From Pomphorhynchus laevis (taxonomy: Eukaryota; Acanthocephala; Palaeacanthocephala; Echinorhynchida; Pomphorhynchidae): 64,000 nucleotides of DNA. The stretch is taken from positions 62,001 through 126,000 of the forward strand of contig WNNJ02002688.1 in the NCBI GenBank assembly GCA_012934845.2, in the 5' to 3' direction. This document shows positions 30,383 through 40,525 of the stretch, one piece after another. The translations under genes were made by a program, and so were the position numbers. Under the pieces are notes generated by a model, which worked only from the letters and a program-made list of their open reading frames with translations, was not told the DNA's origin and did not search any database. Each line of letters starts with the position of its first letter. The stretch's first letter is position 1.

Positions 30383-33346
30383 CTACTGAAAATCCCACCG
30401 TTGTCTTGAGAAGGAAGGGTCATCATCCAGTAGGGCGCAAAAACTTGAAGCAGTAGACGACAAAACGGTCGCACTCTGAAGCGAATTCCAAGATCGTACG
30501 ACTCGTTTGGCAAAGCAGGAAACTGCATGCATGTACCTTTGTGTTTTCAGCATCAGGGGGTGTCCGCGAAGAGAAGGTTGACCTCTCAGTTGCAGTAGAT
30601 GTGACAGTGGATGATCTTTAGTATGCAGAATTTTCCAAACAAGAGAGAGATCTCGCTTGTCACGGATATATCGCAGACAAGGCATATTTAATATCTGGAG
30701 GCGTTTCGCGTAGCCATAAATATGCAGCCCTGAGACTAATTTAGTTGTTGATCTGAACACTTTCTCTAATGCACGACGCTCATAAGTAGTTTCGGGATAA
30801 CAAGCTGGCGATGCGTATAAGATATGGCTCAAGAAAAACGCATTTGCTAAGGTATGGTAACATGACGGATCTATGCCTATCAGAGCTCGACGAGTATGCC
30901 CTATTAAGCGTTTTGTGAAGCAACACACGTAGTCTGAATGCTTTCGAGTGGATAAGTCAGCACAAACCCAAACTCCCAAATCTTTATATGAGTGGGTTCT
31001 TTCGATACTAATTGAACCAAACTGGTACTCACCTCCAAGATGATCACATGATCTTCGTGATATACGCATACATGTACATTTAGCGGAATTGATCCTCAAG
31101 TGATTTCGTATAGACCAATTGGATATAACGTCGACGTCGCTTTGTAAATGCTGTTTGTCAAGATCGGAAATAATAGGTCGCCAAACTTTAAGATCATCTG
31201 CATATAATAAACTGAATGAACTGATATTTGGTATCAAATCGTTGATATAAAGACTGAATAAGATGGGACCCAATACACTTCCCTGTGGAACACCTAACAA
31301 CACTGGAAATGGACTCGACAGCGACTCATTTACTCGTACGACACTTTGTCGGTTGGAAAGGAATACACGAATCCAGTTTATGATCCTCTTATCAAGATGA
31401 ATGTGCTCCAACTTCTCAATAAGACGCGTGTGATTAACTGAGTCGAACGCTTTTGAGAAATCAAAGAAAATGACATCAACTGGTATGCCTTGATCATAAT
31501 AGTGATACCAATTTTCACGTGCATGTACAAGATTAGTAGTCGTGGAATAACCTTTTCGGAAGCCATGCTGTGCTGGGTTCAAAATTTGAAATCTATTTAG
31601 AAATTCTATTATTCGTCGCTTAATCAATCTTTCTAGCACACGACAACACACGCAAGTGAGACTAATAGGCCTATAATTGTCAATGGACGAACTATCCCCT
31701 TTCTTATAAATAGGACAGATGATGGAATTCTGCCAATCAGAAGGAACAACGCCAAAAGCAACAGACGCAGAGAAAATATTGTAAAGCGGATGACATATTA
31801 TGTCAGCGATGTTGCGCAGATATACTGGCGGCAAGCCATCTGGACCCGCACCTGCTTTGCATTTAAGTTTCCGAAGCTCTTGGAGAACATCATCACATCG
31901 GAAGAGGTCGCTGGTGTCATCTCCGGGCCATGTAAATGTACACGGATCACCCATTGTCACATCCTTATGGTCAAGATTCAAAGAATGGAAATGATTTCTA
32001 AACATATTTGTTATCTGCAAAGAATCAGTTATGAATTTCCCATCGTCACGTTGAATACAATTTATAGGTTTACAGCGCGTATGCTTAGCAGTCACATACC
32101 TAAAGAAAGAGCGGGGATCACGGTGACAGTTTATACTTAGTTGATTTTCGAAAGATCGCCTACCAGTTCGCTTCATGGACGTAACGAGGTTTCGCCATTT
32201 CTTATAAGTGCTGAAATTAGCTCTATCTTTACGATAGTTATTAAAGGCCTTACGTCTCATCTTTAAAGCATGTTTTATGTCGCTATTAAACCAAGGCGGT
32301 GAGATCGATGTCAAACAGTGTTTACTCTGAAGAGGTGAGAAACGATTAAGGAGGTGGTACAGAGTATCCCTGAAAAACTGCCATGAATATTCGACGCCAA
32401 CATCAAAAGCATCCAACCACTTTACCCCAACGAGATATTTATTTACTAGAGCAAAGTCAGTTCTGAATGGGTTTACAGACGACGTCGGATTTACGCCATG
32501 TGAGTAGACATCGCTCAGACCAATCGAAATGACCACATGATCTGAATGACCTATTGGGTCCAGATAGCTTAATCTATCAAGAATGTCATATGGTACAGTA
32601 AGGCATAAATCCAAAAGTGAATGTGAATCCTGTGAAAATCTTGTACTCTGACTGACATGTTGCTTAAGAGCTAAGCTGTTTATTAAGCCAAGTAGCTTCA
32701 AACTCTCGACATCCGAGTCATTGGAAGTGTAATTAACCCAATTCACAGATGGCATGTTGAAATCACCGAGTACAACAAATCTATCACAATAACTACTTCT
32801 CTCCATTAAAGCAGCTATGCTATCTGTGTTTGATCTTGGAGAACGATACACAGTCAATACCGTTATTGGGTGTTGACAATATAGCCTAATACACAATGCT
32901 TCATTATGGTTAATAGCATCACTAAGAGTTTCAATTACTCGGAATTGAAGCCTATTAGAGATATACGCGATAACACCTCCTCCAATTTTCCCTGCTCTAT
33001 CACTTCTACTTATGCTGTATCCCTCAATGAATATATCTACGTCTGCTATTGACGAACTAAGCCAAGATTCTGTGAAAATACCTACATCTGGTACGATATC
33101 TTGAAAGAGACATTTTATTTCATCTAACTTATTAAGTAGACTACGAATATTCGAGTAAATGATTTTTAAACCACCATTATTTGTGCTCAACTTGAAGGAA
33201 AAATCGCGAAGAGATTTTCGAAATTCACGAATACACCGATCGACATTGAGGCAAGGTGAAACAGTGAATATTTCACGTCTTAGGCGGAGGGCGCCAAAGT
33301 GGTAAGAAGGCTTGCAGGATTGATCACATCTGACAGTCCCTTCCAA
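30383..33346 (-). CDS. E2 ORF2: endonuclease-reverse transcriptase
   Basis: 987 codons, counted from a TTG. There is no in-frame ATG before the nuclease domain, so the true start is a non-AUG codon or a -1 shift from ORF1. EEP: YSN 64-66, E93 (TESW), GDFN 194-197 and SDH 268-270. RT: GPDG 501-504, motif A FFDFSKAFD about 627-635, motif B GVPQGS 685-690 and catalytic YADD 715-718. The C-terminal tail includes RGQPSLRGHPLMLKT and RVVRSWNSLQ. All key residues are intact. By family it nicks target DNA and reverse-transcribes its own RNA. Confidence 0.9.
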   Translation of the reverse strand: MEGTVRCDQSCKPSYHFGALRLRREIFTVSPCLNVDRCIREFRKSLRDFSFKLSTNNGGLKIIYSNIRSLLNKLDEIKCLFQDIVPDVGIFTESWLSSSIADVDIFIEGYSISRSDRAGKIGGGVIAYISNRLQFRVIETLSDAINHNEALCIRLYCQHPITVLTVYRSPRSNTDSIAALMERSSYCDRFVVLGDFNMPSVNWVNYTSNDSDVESLKLLGLINSLALKQHVSQSTRFSQDSHSLLDLCLTVPYDILDRLSYLDPIGHSDHVVISIGLSDVYSHGVNPTSSVNPFRTDFALVNKYLVGVKWLDAFDVGVEYSWQFFRDTLYHLLNRFSPLQSKHCLTSISPPWFNSDIKHALKMRRKAFNNYRKDRANFSTYKKWRNLVTSMKRTGRRSFENQLSINCHRDPRSFFRYVTAKHTRCKPINCIQRDDGKFITDSLQITNMFRNHFHSLNLDHKDVTMGDPCTFTWPGDDTSDLFRCDDVLQELRKLKCKAGAGPDGLPPVYLRNIADIICHPLYNIFSASVAFGVVPSDWQNSIICPIYKKGDSSSIDNYRPISLTCVCCRVLERLIKRRIIEFLNRFQILNPAQHGFRKGYSTTTNLVHARENWYHYYDQGIPVDVIFFDFSKAFDSVNHTRLIEKLEHIHLDKRIINWIRVFLSNRQSVVRVNESLSSPFPVLLGVPQGSVLGPILFSLYINDLIPNISSFSLLYADDLKVWRPIISDLDKQHLQSDVDVISNWSIRNHLRINSAKCTCMRISRRSCDHLGGEYQFGSISIERTHSYKDLGVWVCADLSTRKHSDYVCCFTKRLIGHTRRALIGIDPSCYHTLANAFFLSHILYASPACYPETTYERRALEKVFRSTTKLVSGLHIYGYAKRLQILNMPCLRYIRDKRDLSLVWKILHTKDHPLSHLLQLRGQPSLRGHPLMLKTQRYMHAVSCFAKRVVRSWNSLQSATVLSSTASSFCALLDDDPSFSRQRWDFQ

Positions 33347-34461
33347 TGAATATGTAGACGCCTCCGCACAACTCGAAAATTTTGTATTGTCAAATTCTTT
33401 TCACCCAACTCTAATCGACATGCTAACTCTGATTTAGCCTCTTTCAAACGTGATCGATCAGCTATGCTCAGATCGCGTAGCAGACGTATACTCGACCCTT
33501 TCAAACGATATGCGCCGTTAAAGATTATGTGAATAATTTCAGCGGAGTTGAACACTACTTTGAGCAGTCTGGGTCTCAACTCATTACTTATCTTACCGAG
33601 ACGAAAAGCGGCCTTTATCTTCATGCTCTTAACAACTTCGTCTTGACATTCATGCAATACCACCGAAAGAATGGATTGTAGATGTCCCAAGTCGTCGTCT
33701 AATCGTGCCTGGCTATTTATAGCGACAGATTCCTTTACGTTTGCAATAATTAAACACTGTTCACGGTTATGAAAATCTTCCCTTCTTCGAGGTACCTGAC
33801 GAAAGTCATATGCAGATGCCATGCTATTAAGTGAAGGAGTGTCTTGAGAGTTAATCACATTTGCTTTTGAAACACCTCTAAGAAGTACAGACCTAGTCAT
33901 GCCTACATCATGTTGAATGTTACCTGGCGTCATTATTGAGGATTTTATGGATTCATGTTGAGGTTGTGAGGTTATTACTGAAGATCGTCGTCGCGATATT
34001 TGCATTTGCGAGTTGTGAGCCATTTCTAAGGGGACAGCAGATACGTTCGGTTCGTCGTTATCCACCCGGTTGTTATTACTACCAGACTGTGATTTGGGGA
34101 TGTTAGCCAAGGTAGCACGTTTGTGTAGGTTGCATTCAGCTGATACGCATTCGGTAGAAGCTGCGTTTACCGGGATAGATCCATTTGGAACTTGACCAAA
34201 TCCGTCACACTGCAATACCTTTTCCAATTGGTTTAAACGTTCAACCAACACATTGATTTGCTTCGCCGCACAAAATCCGCAATAGAATGGTGGCCCGTCA
34301 CCGGTATCATCACCAAAATCACAAATATGTGTTACCGATGTCCAAATTTGACAACCGCTAGTTGAACATTCCACTTGTACACTCTCGAATTTCCTGTTGT
34401 TGTCGGTATCCCCTGAGTTTGCTTGCCTGCCTCTTGATGCATTTTTCTTCTTGGCACACAT
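33280..34461 (-). CDS. E2 ORF1: zinc-finger ORF1 protein
   Basis: 393 aa from ATG 34459-34461, with a lysine-rich N-terminus. Finger C32-x4-C37-x2-W40 ... C61-x2-C64 is followed by a short heptad-like stretch (INVLVERLNQLEKVL) that could form a coiled coil. C-terminal module: REQCLIIANVKES, RLDDDLGHLQSIL, RPRLLKVVFNS, LLRDLSIADRSRLKEAKSEL and GEKNLTIQNFRVVRRR. It probably packages LINE RNA. A AAT TTT is present in frame (33376-33382, minus). The frame ends 67 bp inside the open ORF2 frame. Confidence 0.85.
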   Translation of the reverse strand: MCAKKKNASRGRQANSGDTDNNRKFESVQVECSTSGCQIWTSVTHICDFGDDTGDGPPFYCGFCAAKQINVLVERLNQLEKVLQCDGFGQVPNGSIPVNAASTECVSAECNLHKRATLANIPKSQSGSNNNRVDNDEPNVSAVPLEMAHNSQMQISRRRSSVITSQPQHESIKSSIMTPGNIQHDVGMTRSVLLRGVSKANVINSQDTPSLNSMASAYDFRQVPRRREDFHNREQCLIIANVKESVAINSQARLDDDLGHLQSILSVVLHECQDEVVKSMKIKAAFRLGKISNELRPRLLKVVFNSAEIIHIIFNGAYRLKGSSIRLLRDLSIADRSRLKEAKSELACRLELGEKNLTIQNFRVVRRRLHIHWKGLSDVINPASLLTTLAPSA

Positions 34462-34648
34462 TATCAGGATTCTCGATTCGTCTTTGATTGTTCAAATATA
34501 ATTGAACAATTATTGTATGTATTTTATTGTAAGAATTTTAATAACCAAGACTTTTTAACTCCGTTGAAGTAATCGTTGCTATCGATGTAGTCGTTGTAAT
34601 GTAATGATATTGTATAGAATGTATTTACTTTGAACTTTTGATTATTAT

Positions 34649-34798
34649 TTGTAAGTAGTTTATTAAGCAGCCAAGAAAGTTCAAACTATTCTGCGTGAAT
34701 TTTGTAATTTGCTAGAACAGTTATAAATTTTCTTCTCTTGACGATATAAAATTGACGATTGTAAGTAGTTTATTAAGCAGCCAAGAAAGTTCAAACTA
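34649..34798 (-). repeat. 110-bp tandem duplication in the E2 5' leader
   Basis: A 40-bp segment (TTGTAAGTAGTTTATTAAGC...) at 34649-34688 recurs unchanged at 34759-34798, period 110. It lies upstream of ORF1 and may be a repeated promoter unit. Confidence 0.8.
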
Positions 34799-34882
34799 GT
34801 GAACTAATATATGAAATATTATGGGATATGCATGATTTTTGATTTAAAATATTGTGTATATTAATCTCTCAAACTTTTTTAG

Positions 34883-34949
34883 GCACATTTTAAAATGTGC
34901 AATAAAGCACATTTTAAAATGTGCTTTATTAAAGCACATTTTAAAAAAT
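34883..34949. repeat. Palindrome cluster at the E2/PLE boundary
   Basis: 34883-34900 is an 18-bp perfect palindrome (GCACATTTTAAAATGTGC). 34901-34930 is a 30-bp perfect palindrome containing the same core. A third half-site (AAAGCACATTTTAA) follows and is probably native PLE coding sequence. Confidence 0.85.
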
Positions 34950-35903
34950 ATTGCAAGGTAATCGAAATTAATACTGGTATAAAACACTATTTCAGTATTA
35001 ATTCTACAAAATAATTTTTAGAACAGACAAAAGGAATAAATTTTCAAAATATAAATACATACGATTTTAGTACGCTTTATACAAATCTAGATTTAGTAGA
35101 TATTAAAAAATCGTTAGTAAAATTAATTAATCTTATATCCGAAAAAATATATACATATATATGCTATAATAATTATAACGCCTATCTAACAAAAATTAAA
35201 CCATAGAATAAATAAACATATGGATAAAATCGAATTAATAGAATCCTTTAATATTTGGTAAATCAAAATTATTTAAAAGTAGGGACATCTATATTTAGAC
35301 AAGTAAAAGGTGTTCCAATGGGTGGTAATAGTAGCCCAATTATAGCTGACTTGTTTTTAAGCTTTATAGAATATGAATTTGTTCATAACTGTGTAAAAAC
35401 TAAATCTAAACAATATAAATATATGAAATATATGTTTCGATACATTGATGATATGAGTATTTAACTCTAATAATTTTTATTCAATTAGTGAACAAATTTA
35501 TCCAGAAAGCCTTATTCTTAACAAAACCAATATTAATGATAAAGAAGGTGTATATCTAGATATGAACATTAAATTAACATTAACTAAAACTACTATTAAT
35601 TTATATCGTAAAGATGACATATTTAAATTTACAAGAAACATATTTTTGCATGAGCATTAATGCATACCATATAATATAAAATATAATACATTAAATAATG
35701 AAAATTTAAGAATTGCAACAATGTGTAATGATATTGGCTTTCTTCAAAATCATTTAAATAATTTAATAGATACATATTTTAAACTAGGTTACTATAAAAA
35801 TAACATCAAGCAGAAAATAGTAAAATATATAAATCAACACAATAATATAAAGAATAAATTTAAACTCTTAAGTGGCAAAGTTTTATGGATGGATAATAAA
35901 TAA
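34931..35903 (+). pseudogene. PLE reverse transcriptase, C-terminal part
   Basis: RT motifs continue from the part at 28880-29225: YDFSTLYTNL (motif A), VKGVPMGGNSSPIIADLFLSF (motif B), YRYIDD-type box (MFRYIDDMSI), then a thumb-like region ending KLLSGKVLWMDNK. No GIY-YIG nuclease was seen. Several stops interrupt it. The same protein segment is better preserved at 47355-47915 on the minus strand. Confidence 0.75.
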
Positions 35904-36294
35904 TATACTTTGCATTAGAATAAGATACTAGATAGTTATTTCAGAGGAAATACATCATTAGCATGTATTTGGCCCCGCTGCTATGTTGGGTAGAGGAGTT
36001 AGGGGCCGAAACCTGATAGCATAGCAGTTCCTCCTGATGACCTCTAATTCTTATTCTGATACAACGTCTGTTATTTATTAGTCAATTCATAAAAATGACG
36101 TTTATTTTAAATTTCATTTTTTTAACTTGATTTAAATTATAGAAAATCTAAAAACAATTATTAATTTTATTATTTAATTATTAAATTTTGATTTAGCATT
36201 ATTATGTTTTGTTTATTTTATAATTAAATTAAATACGTAGACTCAGTTAGCTGATTTACTATGTATTGATACAAATTATCCCCCTCACGAGCGT

Positions 36295-36819
36295 ATGTTC
36301 AATTTTAAAAGAAAATCGCCCCCAATATCAAGCGGAATACCTCACTGGTTAACCAGCAGTGGACCTGTTTGGGTTTGCAACTTTACGCCGGGTTCTAAGT
36401 ACTGCGAGTCTGTAAAGAAAGCCCATTTGATTAATGCTAACCCTAAATTCGCTATAATTAGAACGGGCGACAACCGCCAATGTACCGTCTCCACTCGGGA
36501 TCTAGCTCGATATCCTCGTCATTTGATGGACTACGACAAAAATAGCGATAAAGATACGTTATCTGATAATTATCCGGTAACCGATGCCCGCGAATTTCCA
36601 AGAAACGATTTTATGAACTCGGGTACACCGCTTGATCATGTGATGGATCACAAAGGAAGCTCTATCGAAGTGTCAACACTTAATGATGCCGAGAAGACTA
36701 CCACAATATGGATGAAAAATCAAGACACTGGCGTTGACAACGAGGCTCTGAATCGACGTGCAAGACGTTTACCTTCTCGGTATAAAGACTATATTGTGGG
36801 GGTGAATGTTGTGACTTAA
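36295..36819 (+). pseudogene. Gypsy pol C-terminal tail (fossil)
   Basis: Encodes SGPVWVCNF, QCTVSTRDLARYP, and ends with RRARRLPSRYKDYIVG, the kind of tail found after the integrase of Mag-like Gypsy elements. Its end runs into the right end repeat. It belongs to the same broken element as 26303-28850. Confidence 0.6.
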
Positions 36820-36895
36820 TAACTGAACTATGTTTACATGTTTCTACTTTTACATTTTTCTATATATTGAATAAAGCCTGGTTTGGTTCATTACA
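36807..36895 (+). repeat. Right end repeat of the Gypsy element
   Basis: 89 bp, TGT...ACA, with four differences from 26303-26391. It marks the far end of the nested assembly. Confidence 0.7.
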
Positions 36896-37389
36896 AAATA
36901 AAAATATAAAATCTAATATACAAAAAACGTTCGTTGGAATCAAGGAATTTTGGTTTTGAAATTCTGCTTAAACACACAATCTTATGACAATCAACGACAT
37001 TTATCTTCCAATCAACGACATTTTTGAGAACAAACAATGAAATCGATGAAAACTCGATATAACTGAACGATATAACTGAACCTGTCGAGAAGAAAAGCGA
37101 AGAGTCGGCGCCAGCTCTTCATGTTGTTGCACAGCGTCAAGAAAGGATTTCCCACTGCAATTCACAACAGTCCCCACCAGCATTTGATCAGACTTTTCAA
37201 ACTTCACCTGAAAAATTTGTAGATCTATTCATGAACACTCTGAACTACGAAGAGAAAATACCTAATTTCACAGATTCGTTTGTCTCTGTAACATCATGTA
37301 GCGGACCTCCGAGTTCTTTACAATCAACTGACTTGCTACTTAAATCTACAAATTCTTACTCCAATTGTCTCCCTAAATAACTCATTAAC

Positions 37390-38101
37390 TGCCCCTATTC
37401 GCCGGACTTATGATAGATCGTAGTGTCTAATCATAGCTAATATAAGGGAATCATCGGCTACTAACAACCATTTATATGTACAGCATGACGTTAAAGCTGT
37501 GCAATCCTTCTTCTCTGAGCTATTATACACATCTTATTCTACTGCGCTGCAGCAATTCAGAGTTCTACACCTATATAGGCTGGGAAAAATAAGATCAGAT
37601 AACAGTCCACGCCTTCTTAAGGTCATCTTAGCAACGCCCAATATGTATACATTAGCTTTAAAATACGGTTATCATCTTGCAGGTACTGGATTGATCCTTC
37701 GCAAAGATCTTTCGATCGAGGACAGAACTCGACTGAAACAAGCAAAGAGCGAACTTAGTAACAGAGTAGCTAACGGTGAAAGTAACTTCACCGTCATAAA
37801 TTTTCGTGTAGTGCGACGGAGGACTTCAACTCGTTTCTGGATTCGTTCCATTGACAACGGTGGAAACATCGGGGGGCTGCGAAGTCTGTGCCGCAACGAA
37901 ACTACCAAGGAAGTGACAGTAAATGTCGATAAGAGATACGAGTATTCCGACCCAGTACACTCCACACATGCCTTCCGGGTCTTATATTCGAATGTCTTAA
38001 GTCTCATTAATAAAATGGACGAAGTTCTCACTCTGGTTAACAGCAGAGTTCATAGTTGTGTAGGGATAGTGACTCCTCCAAAACTTTATCACTCTAGTTA
38101 A
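37390..38101 (+). pseudogene. LINE F ORF1 C-terminus and start of EEP
   Basis: ORF1 module: HLYRLGKIRSDNSPRLLKVIL, LRKDLSIEDRTRLKQAKSEL and GESNFTVINFRVVRRR. The A AAT TTT heptamer is at 37798-37804. In this copy the same frame continues into the EEP start (FRVLYSNVLSLINKMDEVL), so ORF1 and ORF2 are fused. At 38051-38091 the expected nuclease codons are replaced by a 41-bp segment identical to part of D2 (39637-39677). No ORF1 zinc finger was recognised upstream. Confidence 0.7.
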
Positions 38102-38129
38102 AACCTCACATCATAGATTCAGAAATTTC

Positions 38130-39543
38130 CATCGATAGGTACGCTATAATTCGAGCAGATCGGCAAATTTGCCGTGGTGGCGGGGTGATCATATATGCTA
38201 GAGAAGTTCGTACAACTCGTGTTATGTCAATTGATTGCGATGAATCAAGTCTTTGTGAATACGCTTAGGTTTCTGTAACAGACCATAAAAACACATTTTT
38301 CTCTCTAAGTGTCTTCTATCGCCTCCCATTCGCTCCAACCGGGTCGATTATATCTTTAATAGCTGAAATTGCATTCAATGATCAAAAAGTTATTTTATTA
38401 GGAGACTTTAACATGCCGCGAATTGATTGGATAGATTACATTCCTCTTCCTGGATGTGATCCCGAATCATTACTGCTTTTAAACACGATAAATGATCTAC
38501 ATTTAGTCTAATATGTTCACAGGGATACTCGTCACAGGGCTACTAACTCCTAAATTCTTGACCTATGCTTTTTGAGTGAAACGTATCTGATAAAAAACGT
38601 CAAATACGGACCTCCGCTAAGATCAAGCGAACACTCGACCATCTCAATAGAATTTAACGTACTCGGACCATATGCCGAAACGGTTAAAACGTCGAATCCT
38701 TTTAAGATCGACTATGATGTCGTGCGCAATATAATTTCCTGTATGTATTGGCCCGACCCATCGAAAGCAGGCATTCAAGAAGCTTGGGATCACTTAAGAC
38801 AACATTACATTGTGTTCTCTCCTATTTTGCTCCGATACGTCAGAATCGTACACGAAAACTACATCCGAAATGGTTAGATGCGGAATTGCTTGGTATAATC
38901 AAACACTGTGATAGATGTTTCCATGCGTACAAAAAAGGGGAACTCTCTTTTGAACACTACCGTCATTGCAGGAATACAGTTTCGATTCTGAAAAGAAAAA
39001 ACAGAAAAAACGCAGTTTCATCTCAAATATATGCCGCTCCACTCATAACAATTCTGGGGTGGATTTCAAAAGCATAATGCCATGTTCTATACACTCGACA
39101 GATTGTTCATACCTATTGGCCGAAAATGGGTCAATCTTGACCTCCCCAACTGATGTAGCTGCTCATTTTATGGACTATTTCGCTATCAAAGAAGATAGAG
39201 TGTCGATCCCCGATGGTATAATCCAAACTAAACACAATGTACTTCTACCTAGAGTAGTCATATCTAACATTGAATTTAGCGATGAAGAGGTACTGTCCGA
39301 GCTACTTAAATTACATCGTAACGCCGCGACAGGTCCTGATCATATACCTCCAATACTCTTACAGAAATTGGCCCATGTAATATACGTTCCCTTAGCCTCT
39401 ATTTTTGGAAGTTCACTGAACACAGGTTATCTACCATCTGATTGAACTAAGGCTATTGTACGTCCAATTTTCAAGAAAGGCGATAAATTCCAGATTTCCA
39501 ACTACCGTCCCATCAGACTCACATCTGTAGCTCGTAAGGTATT
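38130..39543 (+). pseudogene. LINE F ORF2: EEP remainder and RT fingers
   Basis: CRGGGVIIYA, VFYRLPFAPTGS, VILLGDFNMPRIDW, then a linker (38572-39080), a segment with LLAENGSILTSPTDVA, AATGPDHIPPILL, AIVRPIFKKGDKF and NYRPIRLTSV. At least six stops or shifts. The RT palm with the catalytic Asp residues is missing. Confidence 0.7.
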
Positions 39544-39689
39544 ATGGACCCCAGGAGTAAAGGATATATGTAACAGATAAGTCCGTGTTCCTGAAGTCAC
39601 ACCAAGACAGGATTGGTTGGGGAGATTGAGTGGCTCCATAGTTGTGTAGGGATAGTGACTCCTCCAAAACTTTATCAAGACCTACTTAA

Positions 39690-40340
39690 CCAATCCAACC
39701 CAATGCCCTATCCTTCCAACAGACAAACTTATCCTTCTTGAATATCTTCCAAAAGGAAGACTGGGCGGGATTAAGGTAAGCAATGCTTGACTTATCCTTA
39801 CCCAGTTGGAACCTTTATCTAGTGCTCCAATATTCTTTCGAGAGAACTGGCCTGGCAGAAGCAGAGAGATTGGGAAGACGGAACATATATGCTAAGGTCT
39901 TGAGTCTTACCGGAATGAGATTGTAGATACGACCTTTATAGGTTGTCGAAAGCATCGCGGTAGCTTGCGAAGAGAGGTAGGAGTTAAATTCGTTCAACTT
40001 TCATTATTAATTCTGGGGAAGAGTTGGATAGCTGCCTGAAAGAAGGCCACTTTGATAGGATCAAAGTGGAATCTCCTTTTAAGCAGCGTATCCTCTTCTA
40101 TCCGCCAGCGAATCAAGTCACCTTGATATGAAGAGAAGTGAGGAGGGTTATGAACGGAGTAATATGGGTGTAAATGTGCTTGGCGATAAATCGAGTAATG
40201 TCCTGGGGGAGACGGTTAGACCACGTCTCCTGAATGATTATAACATCTGCATCTCTACCAGATAAAAGGCTGAGGGCAGAAGCACCTCCCAAATTCCACT
40301 GAAGGATATTCAGTGAAAAAGGCTCCTGATCACTTTGCAT
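39690..40340 (-). pseudogene. D2 ORF2 remnant (nuclease start and pre-RT region)
   Basis: Starts with PFSLNILQWNLGGASALSLL and ADVIIIQETW (EEP start), then is deleted to the linker: NEFNSYLSSQATAMLSTTYKGR and LKTLAYMFRLPNLSASARP. The RT is not present. The 41-bp block shared with LINE F (39637-39677) lies just downstream. Confidence 0.65.
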
Positions 40341-40525
40341 TGTGTTAAGTTAGCTGTAGTGGGATAGCAGCTCCTATCAGGAGCCAGGAGAGAGAAGGAT
40401 GTCCTACCCACTCCCCGCGCCACCAGAAGAAGACACTTCCCCGTCGGCAATGTCATCATTTCCCGTAGAGGCAATATCACAGCTAGTTGGATCTTTTCTT
40501 GCTAGTTTAAGATAAGCTAAACTAT

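Larger units (their letters stand above)
30190..34860 (-). mobile_element. CR1-like LINE E2, full length, both ORFs open
   Basis: Minus-strand LINE with 5' leader (about 34462-34860), ORF1 33280-34461, ORF2 30383-33346 and a ~190-bp 3' UTR with an A-rich end near 30196-30204. It sits inside the PLE. Both frames are uninterrupted, so it is one of the two best candidates for a recently mobile copy. Exact ends are uncertain by tens of bases. Confidence 0.8.
28850..36258 (+). mobile_element. Penelope-like element inserted in the Gypsy element and split by LINEs
   Basis: The N-terminal RT part is at about 28880-29225, the rest at about 34931-35903, and the 3' UTR runs to 36258. The 3' end (ACTCAGTTAGCTGATTTA) is fixed by comparison with an independent copy at 47001-47915 (minus). 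The gap holds an RLE fragment and LINE E2. The direction is the same as the host Gypsy element. Confidence 0.7.
26303..36895 (+). mobile_element. Ty3/Gypsy LTR retrotransposon, broken and split by nested insertions
   Basis: A fossil LTR element. The left part (26303-about 28850) has an end repeat, gag-like, protease and RT regions. The right part (about 36259-36895) has the C-terminal end of pol and the other end repeat. A PLE that itself contains further LINE sequence lies between them (about 28850-36258). The two 89-bp ends differ at four sites, suggesting an insertion that is old but not ancient. The coding region is broken in several places. Confidence 0.7.
36900..39543 (+). mobile_element. 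CR1-like LINE F, 3'-truncated
   Basis: Decayed LINE related to E2. It has an ORF1 C-terminal module, EEP and RT fingers, and stops at SNYRPIRLTSVARKV (about 39540), where LINE D2 on the opposite strand begins. LINEs usually lose their 5' end, so loss of the 3' end points to a later rearrangement. Confidence 0.7.

Noticed and set aside
36006-36060. Hammerhead ribozyme in the PLE 3' UTR (CCGAAAC and CTGATGA boxes)
   Set aside because: The boxes are in the wrong order, with only 21 nt between GAAAC and CTGATGA, too few for stems I and III. No GAAA follows CTGATGA at a suitable distance. Kept only as a shared motif.
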